A stretch of DNA of 59,967 nucleotides, taken from NCBI RefSeq assembly GCF_019904155.1, contig NZ_JAHCMB010000037.1, forward strand, positions 1-59,967, written 5' to 3'. Below are positions 1 to 9,530 of this stretch, one piece after another; position 1 is the stretch's first letter; each line of letters opens with the position of its first letter. The notes beneath the pieces are model-generated. The model saw only the letters and a program-made list of their open reading frames with translations, was not told the origin of the DNA and made no database searches. A program made the position numbers and the translations under genes. Source of the stretch: Paenibacillus sinensis (GTDB lineage Bacteria > Bacillota > Bacilli > Paenibacillales > Paenibacillaceae).

Positions 1-55
1 TGGAAGTGCAGCAATGCATGGAGCTGACCAGTACTAATCGGTCGAGGGCTTATCC
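1..55 (+). rRNA. 23S ribosomal RNA, 3' end (partial)
   Basis: The first bases match the conserved 3' terminus of bacterial 23S rRNA (GTACTAATCGGTCGAGGGCT), which ends in helix 1 pairing sequence. Only the last 55 or so bases are inside the window; the rest of the rrn operon lies to the left. The exact mature 3' end was judged by similarity to the Bacillus gene and could be off by a few bases. Confidence 0.93.
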
Positions 56-62
56 AAAACTA

Positions 63-122
63 CCCCAAAAAGTGAAGCGAAGGCTTCGAAGAGTACACCG
101 AGTACTTTTCGGGGACCCCGAG
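63..122 (+). other. Structured spacer motif in the 23S-5S intergenic region
   Basis: CCCC at 63-66 pairs with GGGG at 111-114, an A-C mismatch follows, then AAAAGT at 68-73 pairs with ACTTTT at 104-109. Inside is the small hairpin GAAGC/GCTTC (74-78 with 83-87). The same architecture, including the mismatch, recurs at 45131-45189 between rplN and rplX. It may be an rRNA processing stem here, but the second copy in a protein operon argues for a dispersed structured element. Confidence 0.55.
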
Positions 123-211
123 ACACCGAGTAAGGGCTAAGACGCAAGATTCGTTTCGATCCAGTTTTCAGGCGATCAAGCCTGAATATGCATTTGTACC
201 GCAAATGCCCG

Positions 212-328
212 TTTGGTGGCGATGGCGGAGGGGTTCCACGCGTACCCATCCCGAACACGACCGTTAAGCCCTCCAGCGCCGATGGTACTTGGACCGAAGG
301 GTCCTGGGAGAGTAGGACGCTGCCAAGC
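212..328 (+). rRNA. rrf: 5S ribosomal RNA
   Basis: This 117-base stretch begins with TTTGGTGGCGATGGCGGAG and ends with its complement GCTGCCAAGC. It contains the standard 5S core (CCCATCCCGAACACG, then the TAGGACG region). It lies about 155 bases after the 23S end with no tRNA between them and is followed at once by a terminator, as is usual for the last gene of an rrn operon. Ends are accurate to one or two bases. Confidence 0.96.
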
Positions 329-334
329 ACATGA

Positions 335-366
335 ACCACTGCTGAGTATTCAGCAGTGGTTTTTTG
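335..366 (+). terminator. rrn operon terminator
   Basis: An 11-bp perfect stem (ACCACTGCTGA / TCAGCAGTGGT) with a four-base loop is followed by a run of T. It starts six bases after the 5S gene and ends the rRNA operon. Confidence 0.93.
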
Positions 367-452
367 TTGTTTTTGCAATATCCCTAATCCAATTGACAAA
401 GCCTGAACCGTCTGACACACTCAAGGTAATTTCAAATGAAGAGGTGAAGAGG

Positions 453-1625
453 GTGGAAATTCGTCAACTGCGGGCGGAAGAATTCGACGCAAGTGTTAGT
501 CTTTCAGAGTATGCCTTCCAATATAAAATGTCCTCCGAGTCGAGGGAAAAGGCCAAAGCCCGATATAAGCCCGAACGGGATTGGGGAATATTCGAGGAAG
601 GGGAATTGGCGGCGAAATTTACGCTGCTTCCCTTGGAGACATACATACAGGGCAGCTCCGTCCTTATGGGGGGAATTGCAGGCGTAGCCACTTGGCCGGA
701 GAACCGGAGAAAAGGGCTGGTTGCCCGTCTGTTGAGGCATGCGCTGGAGCAAATGAATAAAGAAGGCCGTCCGTTGTCATTTCTGCATCCGTTCTCGGTG
801 CCTTTTTACCGGAAATTCGGCTGGGATCTGTACTGCGAGTATAAGAACTACACGATCCCGACCAGCAAGTTCCCGGCAAAAGTGCAGACAAAAGGGAATG
901 TGGTGAGGGATAAAGGCGGGGTTGAACTTCTGGATAGTCTGTACCGTAGCTTTGCCAGTTCTTATAATGGCACGCTTGTCCGTAACATGGATTGGTGGGA
1001 GCATTCCGTCCTGGATGACAGCACGCATTATGCTGTTTACTACACCGAAGCGGGAGAACCGGAAGGCTATGCGCTGTACAAGATCACTAATAAAGTGCTA
1101 ACGATCGATGAATTCGTATGGCTTAGCCTGGAGGCGCGCAAAGGGCTGTGGACGTTTTTCGGAAATCATGATTCCATGATCACGGAGGCTAATCTCAAGC
1201 TGGTTCCATCAGACGATGATCTCCCTTATTTGCTGCCGGACCCGCGCATACCGCAGGAGAATTACCCTTATTTCATGGCTCGCATCGTGAATGCCAAGTC
1301 CTTGGTGGAGAAGCTGGCGTTCCGGGCTGACGGGGCGGAATCATCGATTCTGCTGTCGCTGAGCGACCCGCTTGCTCCCTGGAATGAGGGCTCCTGGAGA
1401 TTGACTATCTCCGAATCTGGCCAGGCTTCGCTTGAGCCTTCAGAGGCGGGAGATGCCGGGCATATGGCCGCCTGCGGAATCGGAACGCTGACCGCCATGC
1501 TGCTGGGATATAAGAGGCCGATTGATCTGTACCGGGGAGGTTTGCTCGAAGGTACGGAAGGGGCCGCGGTATGGCTTGAGAACAAAGTGCTGCCGGCACG
1601 GACGGCGCTGTTCGATTTCTTCTGA
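453..1625 (+). CDS. Eis-like GNAT family N-acetyltransferase
   Basis: The 390-residue product resembles the Eis group of acetyltransferases: an N-terminal GNAT fold, a second degenerate GNAT-like region and a C-terminal SCP2-like domain. The acetyl-CoA loop is visible at about residues 78-90 (VATWPENRRKG), followed by FYRKFGW near 118-124. The chain ends in Phe-Phe, matching the family, where the C-terminal carboxylate takes part in catalysis. The reading frame is open back through the 5S gene, but GTG at 453 follows GAGGTG by six bases and gives a normal Eis length. It stands alone between the rrn terminator and its own terminator. Substrate is unknown; Eis enzymes acetylate amines, including some aminoglycosides, but resistance cannot be inferred here. 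Confidence 0.85.
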   Translation: MEIRQLRAEEFDASVSLSEYAFQYKMSSESREKAKARYKPERDWGIFEEGELAAKFTLLPLETYIQGSSVLMGGIAGVATWPENRRKGLVARLLRHALEQMNKEGRPLSFLHPFSVPFYRKFGWDLYCEYKNYTIPTSKFPAKVQTKGNVVRDKGGVELLDSLYRSFASSYNGTLVRNMDWWEHSVLDDSTHYAVYYTEAGEPEGYALYKITNKVLTIDEFVWLSLEARKGLWTFFGNHDSMITEANLKLVPSDDDLPYLLPDPRIPQENYPYFMARIVNAKSLVEKLAFRADGAESSILLSLSDPLAPWNEGSWRLTISESGQASLEPSEAGDAGHMAACGIGTLTAMLLGYKRPIDLYRGGLLEGTEGAAVWLENKVLPARTALFDFF

Positions 1626-1631
1626 ATTACA

Positions 1632-1670
1632 AAACGCGGTTTGGAGAGTGGTCTTCCAGCCGCGTTTTTT
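1632..1670 (+). terminator. Terminator after the GNAT gene
   Basis: The stem AAACGCGG / CCGCGTTT (1632-1639 with 1660-1667) is followed by a short T run, seven bases after the stop codon. Confidence 0.85.
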
Positions 1671-1742
1671 GCACAAATAATGAAATAGAAATGGCGGATC
1701 GCGCCCCGAATAACAAGGATCTGAATTTTTCCGGTCAAGGAC

Positions 1743-1770
1743 TTGGCATTTTGTGAGAATGTGCTATAAT
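1743..1770 (+). promoter_or_regulatory. Sigma-A promoter of the ctsR operon
   Basis: TTGGCA at 1743-1748 and a perfect TATAAT at 1765-1770 are separated by 16 bases. The CtsR operator begins 9 bases downstream of the -10 box, so bound CtsR would cover the start point. Confidence 0.85.
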
Positions 1771-1778
1771 AATAAATA

Positions 1779-1800
1779 AGTCAAAGAAAGTCAAAGTCAA
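1779..1800 (+). promoter_or_regulatory. CtsR operator (heptad direct repeat)
   Basis: AGTCAAA-GAA-AGTCAAA at 1779-1795 is an exact match to the CtsR consensus (A/G)GTCAAANAN(A/G)GTCAAA, and a third partial GTCAA follows at 1796-1800. The position just after the -10 box indicates autorepression of the ctsR-clpC operon, relieved by heat or protein stress. Confidence 0.95.
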
Positions 1801-2039
1801 CAGAGCATGCAGCAGGTGTCTACTCAATCGTTCCCACCCGGCTTGTTAAGAAGTATGCGGCGTACAGTTTGGGCCACACTAGTAAGGCTTGAGCATTAGT
1901 GACTAACCCGGGTTTGCGGCCGGTATGTAACGGGATTCGGCTCTTTGCACTTTGGTTAAAGTTCCTGTAAAGGTTAAGGCCGGTATTGGAACGGTGCCAC
2001 CATTCTGCATATGCAAGCTCTTAATCTGGAGGATGAGTG
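1801..2039 (+). other. Long 5' leader of the ctsR operon
   Basis: About 240 bases separate the operator from the ctsR start. No gene is visible. There are local hairpins, for example CACTA/TAGTG around 1876-1901, and the sequence GGCCGGTAT occurs twice, at 1918-1926 and 1978-1986. There is no terminator-like T run. I recognise no known riboswitch. Confidence 0.5.
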
Positions 2040-2501
2040 ATGCGCAATATCTCCGATATCATCGAACAATATCTGAAGAATATTTTGCATGAAAGTCCCG
2101 AAGGCACAGTGGAAATTCAACGCAATGATCTGGCGGACCATTTCTCTTGCGTTCCTTCCCAGATCAATTATGTGATCAGCACACGCTTTACGCTTGAAAA
2201 AGGGTACCTGGTAGAGAGCAAGCGCGGCGGCGGCGGCTATATCCGCATTCAGCGCATTGAACTGCCGCAGCATTCGGCGCTTCATGCTCATCTGAACCAG
2301 ACCATAGGAACGGGCATTGACCAGAGCACCGCAGAAGGGCTGATTTATCAGCTTGAGGAAGCCGGCTTTTTGACCAGACGTGAAGCCTGTCTGATGCGCG
2401 CCGCCATTTCGCGTGACTGCCTTGCGGTCAAGCTTCCCCTTCGGGACGAGATCCGTTCCAAGATGATGAAGGCGATGCTGGTCTCATTGCTTAACAAATA
2501 A
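2040..2501 (+). CDS. ctsR: CtsR, transcriptional repressor of class III heat-shock genes
   Basis: This 153-residue protein matches CtsR in length and content: an N-terminal winged helix-turn-helix with the glycine-rich wing RGGGGYIRI at about 62-70, which is the DNA-contacting and heat-sensing loop, and a C-terminal dimerisation/ClpC-interaction domain ending in LVSLLNK. CtsR represses clp genes at AGTCAAA direct repeats, and such a site lies at 1779-1800. ATG at 2040 is preferred to the in-frame GTG at 2037 because GGAGG ends seven bases upstream of the ATG. It is the first gene of ctsR-mcsA-mcsB-clpC, whose products inactivate and degrade CtsR under stress. Confidence 0.97.
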   Translation: MRNISDIIEQYLKNILHESPEGTVEIQRNDLADHFSCVPSQINYVISTRFTLEKGYLVESKRGGGGYIRIQRIELPQHSALHAHLNQTIGTGIDQSTAEGLIYQLEEAGFLTRREACLMRAAISRDCLAVKLPLRDEIRSKMMKAMLVSLLNK

Positions 2502-2527
2502 GGCGGTGTGAAAGGAAGGATCTCGTG

Positions 2528-3052
2528 ATGGTGTGCCAAGAATGCGGCGCTAGACCGGCAACGCTTCATTTCACCAAAATTGTGAACGGAGAGAAGACGG
2601 AGTTCCATATCTGCGAACACTGCGCCAGGGAAAAGGGAGAGCTTATTCCCGGAACCTCGGGCGGGTTCTCCATTCACAGTCTGCTGTCCGGCCTCTTGGA
2701 TCTGGAGGGGGCGAGCAAAGGCAAGACCGCTGCTGCGTCAACGGTTCAGGACGTGCGGTGCGAGGAATGCGGCATGACCTACGGACAGTTCAGCAAGCTG
2801 GGCCGGTTCGGCTGCAGCTCCTGCTACAAGTATTTTGACAAAGGTCTGGACCCTCTTTTCAAAAGAGTACACGGAAGCACCGCCCATGTCGGCAAAGTGC
2901 CGAGACGGGCAGGAGCGCAAATTCAGGTCCGCCGTCAAATCGACGAGCTTAAGGAGAGCATGCAGCAGGCCATCGCCCAGGAAGAATTCGAAACGGCGGC
3001 CGAGCTGAGAGACCGGATTCGGAAACTTGAAAAAGAAATAGCACAAGAGTAA
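2528..3052 (+). CDS. mcsA: McsA, zinc-binding activator of the McsB arginine kinase
   Basis: The 174-residue protein has the McsA pattern of four paired cysteine motifs: C3/C6, C29/C32, C78/C81 and C96/C99, expected to bind zinc. The C-terminus (about 136-172) is a UVR/coiled-coil domain like that of UvrB, rich in Glu/Lys/Arg. McsA binds and activates McsB and takes part in CtsR release and the redox stress response. ATG at 2528 sits seven bases after AAGGAAGGA; GTG at 2525 is also in frame but too close. It is 26 bases after ctsR and 29 before mcsB, in one operon. Confidence 0.96.
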   Translation: MVCQECGARPATLHFTKIVNGEKTEFHICEHCAREKGELIPGTSGGFSIHSLLSGLLDLEGASKGKTAAASTVQDVRCEECGMTYGQFSKLGRFGCSSCYKYFDKGLDPLFKRVHGSTAHVGKVPRRAGAQIQVRRQIDELKESMQQAIAQEEFETAAELRDRIRKLEKEIAQE

Positions 3053-3081
3053 AGTCTTATGATATATAGGGGGAATGCCCG

Positions 3082-4146
3082 ATGCCTAATCTCCGTTTTA
3101 CCGAGCAAGCGCTCAGCGAATGGATGCGCAGCGGCGGCAGCCACTCCGAGATTGTAATCAGCAGCCGTGTGCGGATCGCCCGTAATATCTTGCATCATCC
3201 TTTTCCGCTTCTTGCCAATGAAGAGCAGGCCGAGAAGGTCATGGATGTTCTGGCTCCCGTAATTGATGAGAATCAGGCGACAGGTTTCGGAACGTTTCAA
3301 CTGGTGAAGCTTGACGAACTGGGAGAGCTGGACAAAACAGTGCTGGTCGAGAAGCATCTGATCAGTCCCAGCCTGGCCAATGACTCCCGCGGCGGTGCGG
3401 TGCTGTTGAACGAGGACGAATCGGTCAGCATTATGATCAATGAAGAGGATCATCTGCGGATTCAATGCCTGTTCCCCGGATTCCAGATCAAGGAAGCCTG
3501 GGACAGAGCGACGGCCATTGACGACATTTTTGAAGCGGCGGTCGATTACGCATTTGACGATAGAAGGGGTTATTTAACAAGCTGTCCGACGAACGTCGGT
3601 ACAGGACTACGCGCTTCGGTCATGATGCATCTCCCGGCGCTTGTCATGACTCAACAGATCGGACGCATTCTCTCCGCCGTCAATCAGGTGGGGCTGACGG
3701 TCAGAGGCATCTATGGCGAGGGGTCCGAGGCGGCGGGCAATATTTTTCAAATCTCCAACCAGATTACGCTCGGCCAGAGCGAGACGGAGATTATCGACAA
3801 TTTGCACAGCGTCGTCATTCAGATTATCGAGCATGAACGGAATGCGCGCCAGCGTCTGCTGAACGATTCCGCCATGCGGATTACCGACCGGGTAATGCGG
3901 TCATACGGCATTCTGAAGTATGCGGCAGTTATGGAACTTAAAGAAGCCTCCCAGCGTCTGTCGGATTTGCGGTTTGGCGTTGATGTGGGAATTCTCCGGG
4001 AGCCTTCCATTTCGGTTCTCAACGAACTGAATGTGAAGACACAGCCTGGCTTTCTGCAGAAGACATTTGGCGACAAGCTGAACGCCGCAGAACGCGATAT
4101 GTACCGGGCGAAGCTGCTCCGGGAGACATTGGGAACTACCAATTAA
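3082..4146 (+). CDS. mcsB: McsB, protein-arginine kinase
   Basis: The 354-residue product is a bacterial guanido-kinase homologue that phosphorylates arginines in misfolded proteins, marking them for ClpC-ClpP, and in CtsR. Visible features are [10 protein letters not shown] near 27-36 (ATP-binding arginines), the active-site cysteine C168 in [14 protein letters not shown], and the GEGSEAAGN substrate loop. Length equals the Bacillus protein. ATG at 3082 follows AGGGGG. McsA upstream is its activator and ClpC downstream reads its phosphoarginine mark. Confidence 0.97.
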   Translation: MPNLRFTEQALSEWMRSGGSHSEIVISSRVRIARNILHHPFPLLANEEQAEKVMDVLAPVIDENQATGFGTFQLVKLDELGELDKTVLVEKHLISPSLANDSRGGAVLLNEDESVSIMINEEDHLRIQCLFPGFQIKEAWDRATAIDDIFEAAVDYAFDDRRGYLTSCPTNVGTGLRASVMMHLPALVMTQQIGRILSAVNQVGLTVRGIYGEGSEAAGNIFQISNQITLGQSETEIIDNLHSVVIQIIEHERNARQRLLNDSAMRITDRVMRSYGILKYAAVMELKEASQRLSDLRFGVDVGILREPSISVLNELNVKTQPGFLQKTFGDKLNAAERDMYRAKLLRETLGTTN

Positions 4147-4202
4147 TTATAGACATCCGTGCCGCCATTTCCGGCGTCATCCGGATGATCAACAGTCGAG
4201 GA

Positions 4203-4278
4203 GCACCTTCGAATTTGGCAGAGCCAAATTGAAGGCTTCCATAACGCCGTCCTTGCTTGTGGACTTCGTTATTTCAGG
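4203..4278 (+). ncRNA. Structured leader element, copy 1 (upstream of clpC)
   Basis: This is the first of three related elements (others at 9531-9612 and 11097-11170). Hairpin P1 is CCTTC-g-AATTTGGC (4206-4219) with GCCAAATT-GAAGG (4223-4235). It is followed by the conserved GGCTTCC and hairpin P2, ATAACG (4241-4246) with CGTTAT (4267-4272), holding an inner GTCC/GGAC stem across a symmetrical two-base internal loop. TATTTCAGG follows. The element lies between mcsB and clpC, 35 bases before the clpC start, so it is probably part of the mRNA. The family is not one I recognise. Confidence 0.6.
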
Positions 4279-4312
4279 TATAGATATTTATTATTTATGG
4301 AGGTGCAGGGTT

Positions 4313-6766
4313 ATGATGTTTGGCAGATTTACGGAACGCGCACAAAAAGTGCTTGCGCTGGCACAGGAAGAAGCCGTTCGGCTGGGACACAATAATATCG
4401 GCACAGAACATATTTTGCTGGGACTGATCCGCGAAGGCGACGGCATCGCCGCCAAAGCGCTGATCGGACTCGGACTCGGACTTGAAAAAATTCAGGACGA
4501 AGTGGAGACGCTGATCGGCAGAGGACAGGAGCAGCCAACGAACATCGCGTACACGCCCCGCGCCAAGAAAGTGATCGAGCTGTCGATGGATGAAGCCCGC
4601 AAGCTGGGCCATACTTATGTTGGCACGGAGCATATCCTGCTCGGTCTGATCCGTGAGGGAGAGGGCGTTGCGGCCCGTGTGCTGAACAACCTCGGCATCA
4701 GTCTGAACAAGGCCCGCCAGCAGGTGCTTCAGCTGCTCGGCAGCAGCGAGTCGGCTTCGAGCCACAGCGGCGGCCCGTCCAATGTCAGCACGCCTACGCT
4801 TGACGGCCTGGCTCGCGATTTGACGGCCTACGCCAAAGATGGCCACCTCGACCCGGTTATCGGACGCAGCAAGGAAATCGAGCGCGTTATTCAGGTGCTG
4901 AGCCGCCGGACCAAGAACAATCCGGTGCTGATCGGCGAGCCGGGGGTAGGTAAGACGGCGATCGCCGAAGGCCTGGCCCAGAAGATCATCAACAATGAAA
5001 TTCCCGAGACGCTGCGCGACAAGCGTGTTATGACGCTCGATATGGGCTCCGTTGTCGCCGGCACCAAATACCGCGGTGAATTCGAAGACCGCCTGAAGAA
5101 GATCATGGATGAAATCCGCCAGGCGGGCAACATCGTTCTCTTCATCGACGAGCTGCACACGCTGATCGGCGCGGGCGGCGCGGAAGGCGCCATCGACGCT
5201 TCCAACATTCTGAAGCCGGCACTGGCGCGCGGTGAGCTGCAATGCATCGGCGCTACAACGCTGGACGAATACCGCAAATACATCGAGAAAGACGCCGCTC
5301 TGGAACGCCGCTTCCAGCCAATTACGGTGGATCAGCCGTCTCCGGAAGAAGCCGTGCAGATTCTGTACGGACTGCGCGACCGGTACGAAGCCCATCACCG
5401 TGTGAAGATCACGGATGAGGCGATCGTGCAGGCGGTCAAATTGTCCGACCGCTACATCACCGACCGCTTCCTGCCGGATAAGGCGATCGACCTGATCGAC
5501 GAAGCGGGCTCTAAGGTAAGGCTGAACTCTTACACGATTCCGCCGAATCTGAAGGAACTGGAGACACGGCTGGACGACATCCGCAAGGAGAAGGACGCGG
5601 CTGTACAAAGCCAGGAATTCGAGAAGGCCGCAGCCCTTCGCGACACGGAGCAGAAGATCCGCGAAGAGCTCGACACAACGAAGAACCAATGGAAAGAGAA
5701 GCAGGGCCGCACCGATTCCGAAGTTACGCCTGAGGATATCGCTCAGGTGGTGGCAAGCTGGACCGGCATTCCGGTCAGCAAGCTGAAAGAAGAGGAAACG
5801 GAGCGTCTGCTCAACATGGAAGCTCTGCTGCATGACCGGGTTATCGGTCAGGATGAAGCCGTCAAGGCCGTCAGCCGGGCGATCCGCCGGGCACGCGCCG
5901 GTCTGAAAGATCCGAAGCGCCCGATGGGCTCCTTCATCTTCCTCGGCCCGACCGGTGTCGGTAAAACCGAGCTGGCCCGCGCGCTTGCCGAAGCAATGTT
6001 CGGCGACGAGAACGCGGTTATCCGGATCGATATGTCCGAGTACATGGAGAAACACTCGACTTCGCGTCTGGTGGGGGCTCCTCCGGGATATGTCGGTTAT
6101 GAAGAAGGCGGACAGCTTACAGAGAAAGTACGCCGCAAGCCATATTCGGTCGTCCTGCTGGACGAAATCGAGAAGGCGCATCCGGAAGTGTTCAACATTC
6201 TGCTGCAGGTGCTGGAGGATGGCCGTCTGACCGACTCCAAAGGCCGCGTTGTCGATTTCCGCAACACGCTGATCATCCTGACATCCAACGTCGGAGCCCA
6301 GGCGATCAAGCGGAACTCCACGCTCGGATTTACGGCCGTGCAGGATGCCGGAGCCGACTACTCCAACATGAAGGGCAAAGTCATGGACGAACTGAAGAAG
6401 AGCTTCCGTCCGGAGTTCCTGAACCGGATCGACGAGATCATCGTCTTCCACTCGCTGGAAGAGAAGCATATCGCTCAGATCGTAACCCTGATGTCCGACG
6501 AGCTGCGCAAGCGGCTGCGTGAATACGACGTCGACTTCGAGCTCACGGACAATGCGAAAGCATTCCTCGCCAAAGAAGGCTACGATCCGGCCTTCGGCGC
6601 CCGTCCGCTGCGTCGCGCGATCCAGAAGCATATCGAGGACCGTCTGTCCGAGGAAATGCTGAGGGGCAACATTGCGAAGGGCGATTCGCTCAAGATCGAC
6701 GAAGAGAACGGCGAGCTTACGGTTCGCAAGGCGGAGCCGGTCGCACTGGAGAAAGACGGAGAATAA
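4313..6766 (+). CDS. clpC: ClpC, AAA+ unfoldase of the ClpCP protease
   Basis: The 817-residue protein has the ClpC layout: two N-terminal Clp repeats (about 1-145), a first AAA+ module with Walker A GEPGVGKT near 207-214, a middle coiled-coil/UVR-like region around 420-470 that docks adaptors such as MecA, and a second AAA+ module with GPTGVGKT near 545-552. It unfolds phosphoarginine-tagged or adaptor-bound proteins and feeds them to ClpP. The start [12 protein letters not shown] is shared with Bacillus ClpC, with GGAGGTG just upstream; the frame is open further back but through the structured leader. It is the last gene of the ctsR operon and is followed by a strong terminator. Confidence 0.97.
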   Translation: MMFGRFTERAQKVLALAQEEAVRLGHNNIGTEHILLGLIREGDGIAAKALIGLGLGLEKIQDEVETLIGRGQEQPTNIAYTPRAKKVIELSMDEARKLGHTYVGTEHILLGLIREGEGVAARVLNNLGISLNKARQQVLQLLGSSESASSHSGGPSNVSTPTLDGLARDLTAYAKDGHLDPVIGRSKEIERVIQVLSRRTKNNPVLIGEPGVGKTAIAEGLAQKIINNEIPETLRDKRVMTLDMGSVVAGTKYRGEFEDRLKKIMDEIRQAGNIVLFIDELHTLIGAGGAEGAIDASNILKPALARGELQCIGATTLDEYRKYIEKDAALERRFQPITVDQPSPEEAVQILYGLRDRYEAHHRVKITDEAIVQAVKLSDRYITDRFLPDKAIDLIDEAGSKVRLNSYTIPPNLKELETRLDDIRKEKDAAVQSQEFEKAAALRDTEQKIREELDTTKNQWKEKQGRTDSEVTPEDIAQVVASWTGIPVSKLKEEETERLLNMEALLHDRVIGQDEAVKAVSRAIRRARAGLKDPKRPMGSFIFLGPTGVGKTELARALAEAMFGDENAVIRIDMSEYMEKHSTSRLVGAPPGYVGYEEGGQLTEKVRRKPYSVVLLDEIEKAHPEVFNILLQVLEDGRLTDSKGRVVDFRNTLIILTSNVGAQAIKRNSTLGFTAVQDAGADYSNMKGKVMDELKKSFRPEFLNRIDEIIVFHSLEEKHIAQIVTLMSDELRKRLREYDVDFELTDNAKAFLAKEGYDPAFGARPLRRAIQKHIEDRLSEEMLRGNIAKGDSLKIDEENGELTVRKAEPVALEKDGE

Positions 6767-6808
6767 GCAGCCATCCGGCCGATATACAAGGCCGCGGCTT
6801 TAGAGAAA

Positions 6809-6847
6809 GAGAGCTTGCTTCCTTTGCGGAAGCGGCTCTCTTTTTTT
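6809..6847 (+). terminator. Terminator ending the ctsR-clpC operon
   Basis: GAGAGC-tt-GCTTCC (6809-6822) pairs with GGAAGC-g-GCTCTC (6828-6840) and is followed by seven T. In Bacillus subtilis radA and disA are co-transcribed with ctsR; this strong terminator suggests that here they are largely separate. Confidence 0.93.
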
Positions 6848-6982
6848 GCTGCCATTTCGCGCATTCTGGAAGGCTCTTGCTCTTTCGTTCCCCTTCTTTA
6901 AATGGTAAACTTTTATTGGAAGCTAAATATCCACGTTTTTTAATAAATGGCATTCAGGGTACATTTGTCCGAAGGAGAAGTT

Positions 6983-8353
6983 ATGGCTAAGACCAAAACG
7001 AAGTTTTACTGCACCGAGTGCGGTTATGAGTCGCCGAAGTGGCTCGGCAAATGCCCGGGCTGCCAGGCTTGGAACAGCATGGTTGAAGAAACGGAAAGCG
7101 TAGTCAAGACTCAAGGGATGAATGGCGGCCCTGTTTTTCATAGTAAAGAAAAGCCCCAATCCATCATAAATATAGAAAGTGATCAGGAGCCGCGTATTTT
7201 GACGGGAATCGGCGAGCTCAACCGCGTACTCGGCGGCGGAATCGTACCGGGTTCGCTGGTATTGGTTGGCGGCGATCCCGGTATCGGCAAATCGACACTG
7301 CTGCTGCAGACCTCGCATGCGCTGACCACACAGGGACTGAGGGTGCTGTATATCTCGGGAGAGGAATCGGTGCGTCAGACCCGACTTCGGGCCGATCGTC
7401 TAGGGGCGCTGTCCTCCGAGCTGTATGTGCTGTGCGAGACCAATATGGAATCCATTGAAGAAGCGATTGAGGCTATCCAGCCGCAGTTCCTGGTCATCGA
7501 CTCTATACAGACGGTATTCCTGCCGGAAGTGACAAGCGCGCCGGGAAGTGTATCGCAGGTTCGCGAATGTACGACAAGATTTATGCGGATCGCCAAAATT
7601 CGCGGAATCGCGACGGTTCTCGTGGGTCACGTCACGAAGGAAGGCGCCATCGCCGGTCCCCGGATGCTGGAGCATATGGTGGACTGCGTACTGTATTTCG
7701 AGGGCGAACGGCATCATACGTACCGCCTGCTGCGAGCCGTCAAGAACCGTTTTGGCTCCACCAATGAGATCGGAATCTTCGAAATGGGCGAGATCGGGCT
7801 CTCCGAGGTGGAGAATCCGTCCGAGCTCTTCTTGTCCGAGCGCCCGCTCGGTGTGGCCGGCTCCACGGTGGTAGCCAGCATGGAAGGCACTCGGCCAGTG
7901 CTGGTCGAGCTGCAGGCGCTGGTCGCCGCCACGCATTTTCCTTCCCCGCGCCGTATGTCGACGGGGCTCGACAACCAGCGAATGGCGCTTATTATCGCGG
8001 TGCTGGAGAAGCGAATGGGCATGTTCCTGCAGAATCAGGACGCCTATCTCAACGTAGCGGGCGGGGTCAAGCTGGACGAACCGGCCATCGACCTGGCGGT
8101 CGCCGTCAGCATTGCCTCCAGCTTCCGGGATATCCCGACGAAGCCGTATGACGTGTTCTTCGGCGAGGTGGGGCTGACCGGCGAGGTGAGAGGCGTCTCG
8201 CGTTCCGAGACGCGGGTCAAGGAGGCCGCGAAGCTGGGCTTCCGCAGAGTAATCATGCCCGAGAAGAGTCTGAAGGGCTGGAAGCAGCCGAAGGACATCC
8301 AAATTATCGGGGTTAATTCCGTAGCAGACGCATTAGCGGTCGCGTTAGATTAG
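6983..8353 (+). CDS. radA: RadA (Sms), DNA repair and recombination helicase
   Basis: The 456-residue product has an N-terminal C4 zinc finger (C10, C13, C24, C27), a RecA-like ATPase core with Walker [11 protein letters not shown] near 96-105, the RadA-specific KNRFG motif near 254-258, and a C-terminal Lon-protease-like domain. RadA promotes branch migration of recombination intermediates, and in Bacillus it works with DisA, the next gene (11 bases downstream). ATG at 6983 follows GAAGGAGAAG; upstream in-frame starts lack a ribosome binding site. A terminator lies just before the gene, but I could not identify a convincing promoter in the 135-base gap. Confidence 0.97.
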   Translation: MAKTKTKFYCTECGYESPKWLGKCPGCQAWNSMVEETESVVKTQGMNGGPVFHSKEKPQSIINIESDQEPRILTGIGELNRVLGGGIVPGSLVLVGGDPGIGKSTLLLQTSHALTTQGLRVLYISGEESVRQTRLRADRLGALSSELYVLCETNMESIEEAIEAIQPQFLVIDSIQTVFLPEVTSAPGSVSQVRECTTRFMRIAKIRGIATVLVGHVTKEGAIAGPRMLEHMVDCVLYFEGERHHTYRLLRAVKNRFGSTNEIGIFEMGEIGLSEVENPSELFLSERPLGVAGSTVVASMEGTRPVLVELQALVAATHFPSPRRMSTGLDNQRMALIIAVLEKRMGMFLQNQDAYLNVAGGVKLDEPAIDLAVAVSIASSFRDIPTKPYDVFFGEVGLTGEVRGVSRSETRVKEAAKLGFRRVIMPEKSLKGWKQPKDIQIIGVNSVADALAVALD

Positions 8354-8364
8354 GGGGCAGAGAG

Positions 8365-9438
8365 ATGAAGGACCAACAACCGGAAAATATGAATGACCTG
8401 CTCAGGCTTGCGGCTCCGGGCACATCGTTCCGCGATGGACTGGAAAATGTGCTGCGGGCCAAGACGGGCGCGCTGATTGTCGTAGGCTACAGCCCCGAGG
8501 TGATGGAAGTGGTGGATGGCGGGTTCTCCATCAACTGCGATTTCTCGCCCAACTATTTGTATGAGCTGGCCAAAATGGATGGAGCCATTATTCTGAGCGA
8601 AGACCTCAAGCGGATATTGTACGCTAACACCCAGCTGATCCCGGACCCGTCCATCTCGTCGATCGAGACAGGGATCCGCCACCGGACGGCTGAACGTGTC
8701 GCCAAGCAGACCGGCAAACTGGTTGTCTCCATTTCTCAGCGGCGGAATATCATAACACTGTATCAGGGATCTATCCGATATGCGCTGAAGGACATCGGTG
8801 TAATTCTGACGAAGGCGAACCAGGCGATCCAAACGCTGGAGAAATACAAGGCTGTGCTTACTCAGTCGCTGACCAATCTGTCGGCTTCGGAATATGAAGG
8901 GATCGTGACGGTGCCGGAGGTAGTCGGCGTTATTCAGCGGGTAGAGATGGTGCTGCGGATCAAGACGGAGATCAAACGCTATATCACCGAGCTCGGCAAC
9001 GAAGGCCGCCTGATCAGCATGCAGATGGAAGAACTGGTGGGGAATACCGAGGAAGAAGCATGGCTTTTGTACAGAGACTATGCAAGGGAAGAGGAAGAGG
9101 ACAAAATCCGCGATATTATCTCCGGCCTGAAGCGTTCGAGCGACGAGGAACTGATGGACGACAACCATATCGCCAAGCTGCTTGGGTTCTCAGCGGGTGC
9201 CGTGGCCTCCGAGGAGCCGGTTACTCCCCGCGGTTACCGGCTGCTGAACAAAATTCCGCGTCTCCCGAACGTCATTATCCACAACCTGGTAGAACGGTTC
9301 GAAATGCTTCCGAATCTTATGACGGCCAGCATTGCGGAGCTCGATGAAGTGGACGGAATCGGCGAAGCGCGGGCGCGGGGCATTCAGGATGGACTGAAGC
9401 GGCTGCAGAAGCAAGTTCTTATTGACAGACAAATGTAA
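8365..9438 (+). CDS. disA: DisA, DNA-integrity scanning diadenylate cyclase
   Basis: The 357-residue protein has the N-terminal DAC domain with the two catalytic signatures D72-G73-A74 and R105-H106-R107, a helical linker, and a C-terminal helix-hairpin-helix DNA-binding region ([21 protein letters not shown]). It makes c-di-AMP from two ATP and is inhibited on branched DNA, coupling genome damage to sporulation timing and osmolyte control. Both catalytic motifs are intact. It lies 11 bases after radA, whose product is known to modulate DisA in Bacillus. Confidence 0.97.
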   Translation: MKDQQPENMNDLLRLAAPGTSFRDGLENVLRAKTGALIVVGYSPEVMEVVDGGFSINCDFSPNYLYELAKMDGAIILSEDLKRILYANTQLIPDPSISSIETGIRHRTAERVAKQTGKLVVSISQRRNIITLYQGSIRYALKDIGVILTKANQAIQTLEKYKAVLTQSLTNLSASEYEGIVTVPEVVGVIQRVEMVLRIKTEIKRYITELGNEGRLISMQMEELVGNTEEEAWLLYRDYAREEEEDKIRDIISGLKRSSDEELMDDNHIAKLLGFSAGAVASEEPVTPRGYRLLNKIPRLPNVIIHNLVERFEMLPNLMTASIAELDEVDGIGEARARGIQDGLKRLQKQVLIDRQM

Positions 9439-9530
9439 ATATCATACAATCACGTAATGTTGGAGTTGTTGTTTGGCAAGGGCTGCCGAATATTTCCATG
9501 CTGCTCGCCAGGCACCATGGAATGATGGTG

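Noticed and set aside
213..452. N-terminal extension of the GNAT gene through the 5S rRNA
   Set aside because: The frame is open but crosses a structural RNA gene and its terminator; GTG at 453 has a ribosome binding site.
4295..6631. 778-codon open frame on the reverse strand
   Set aside because: It is a mirror of the clpC codon pattern, with no ribosome binding site and no recognisable domains; clpC is certain.
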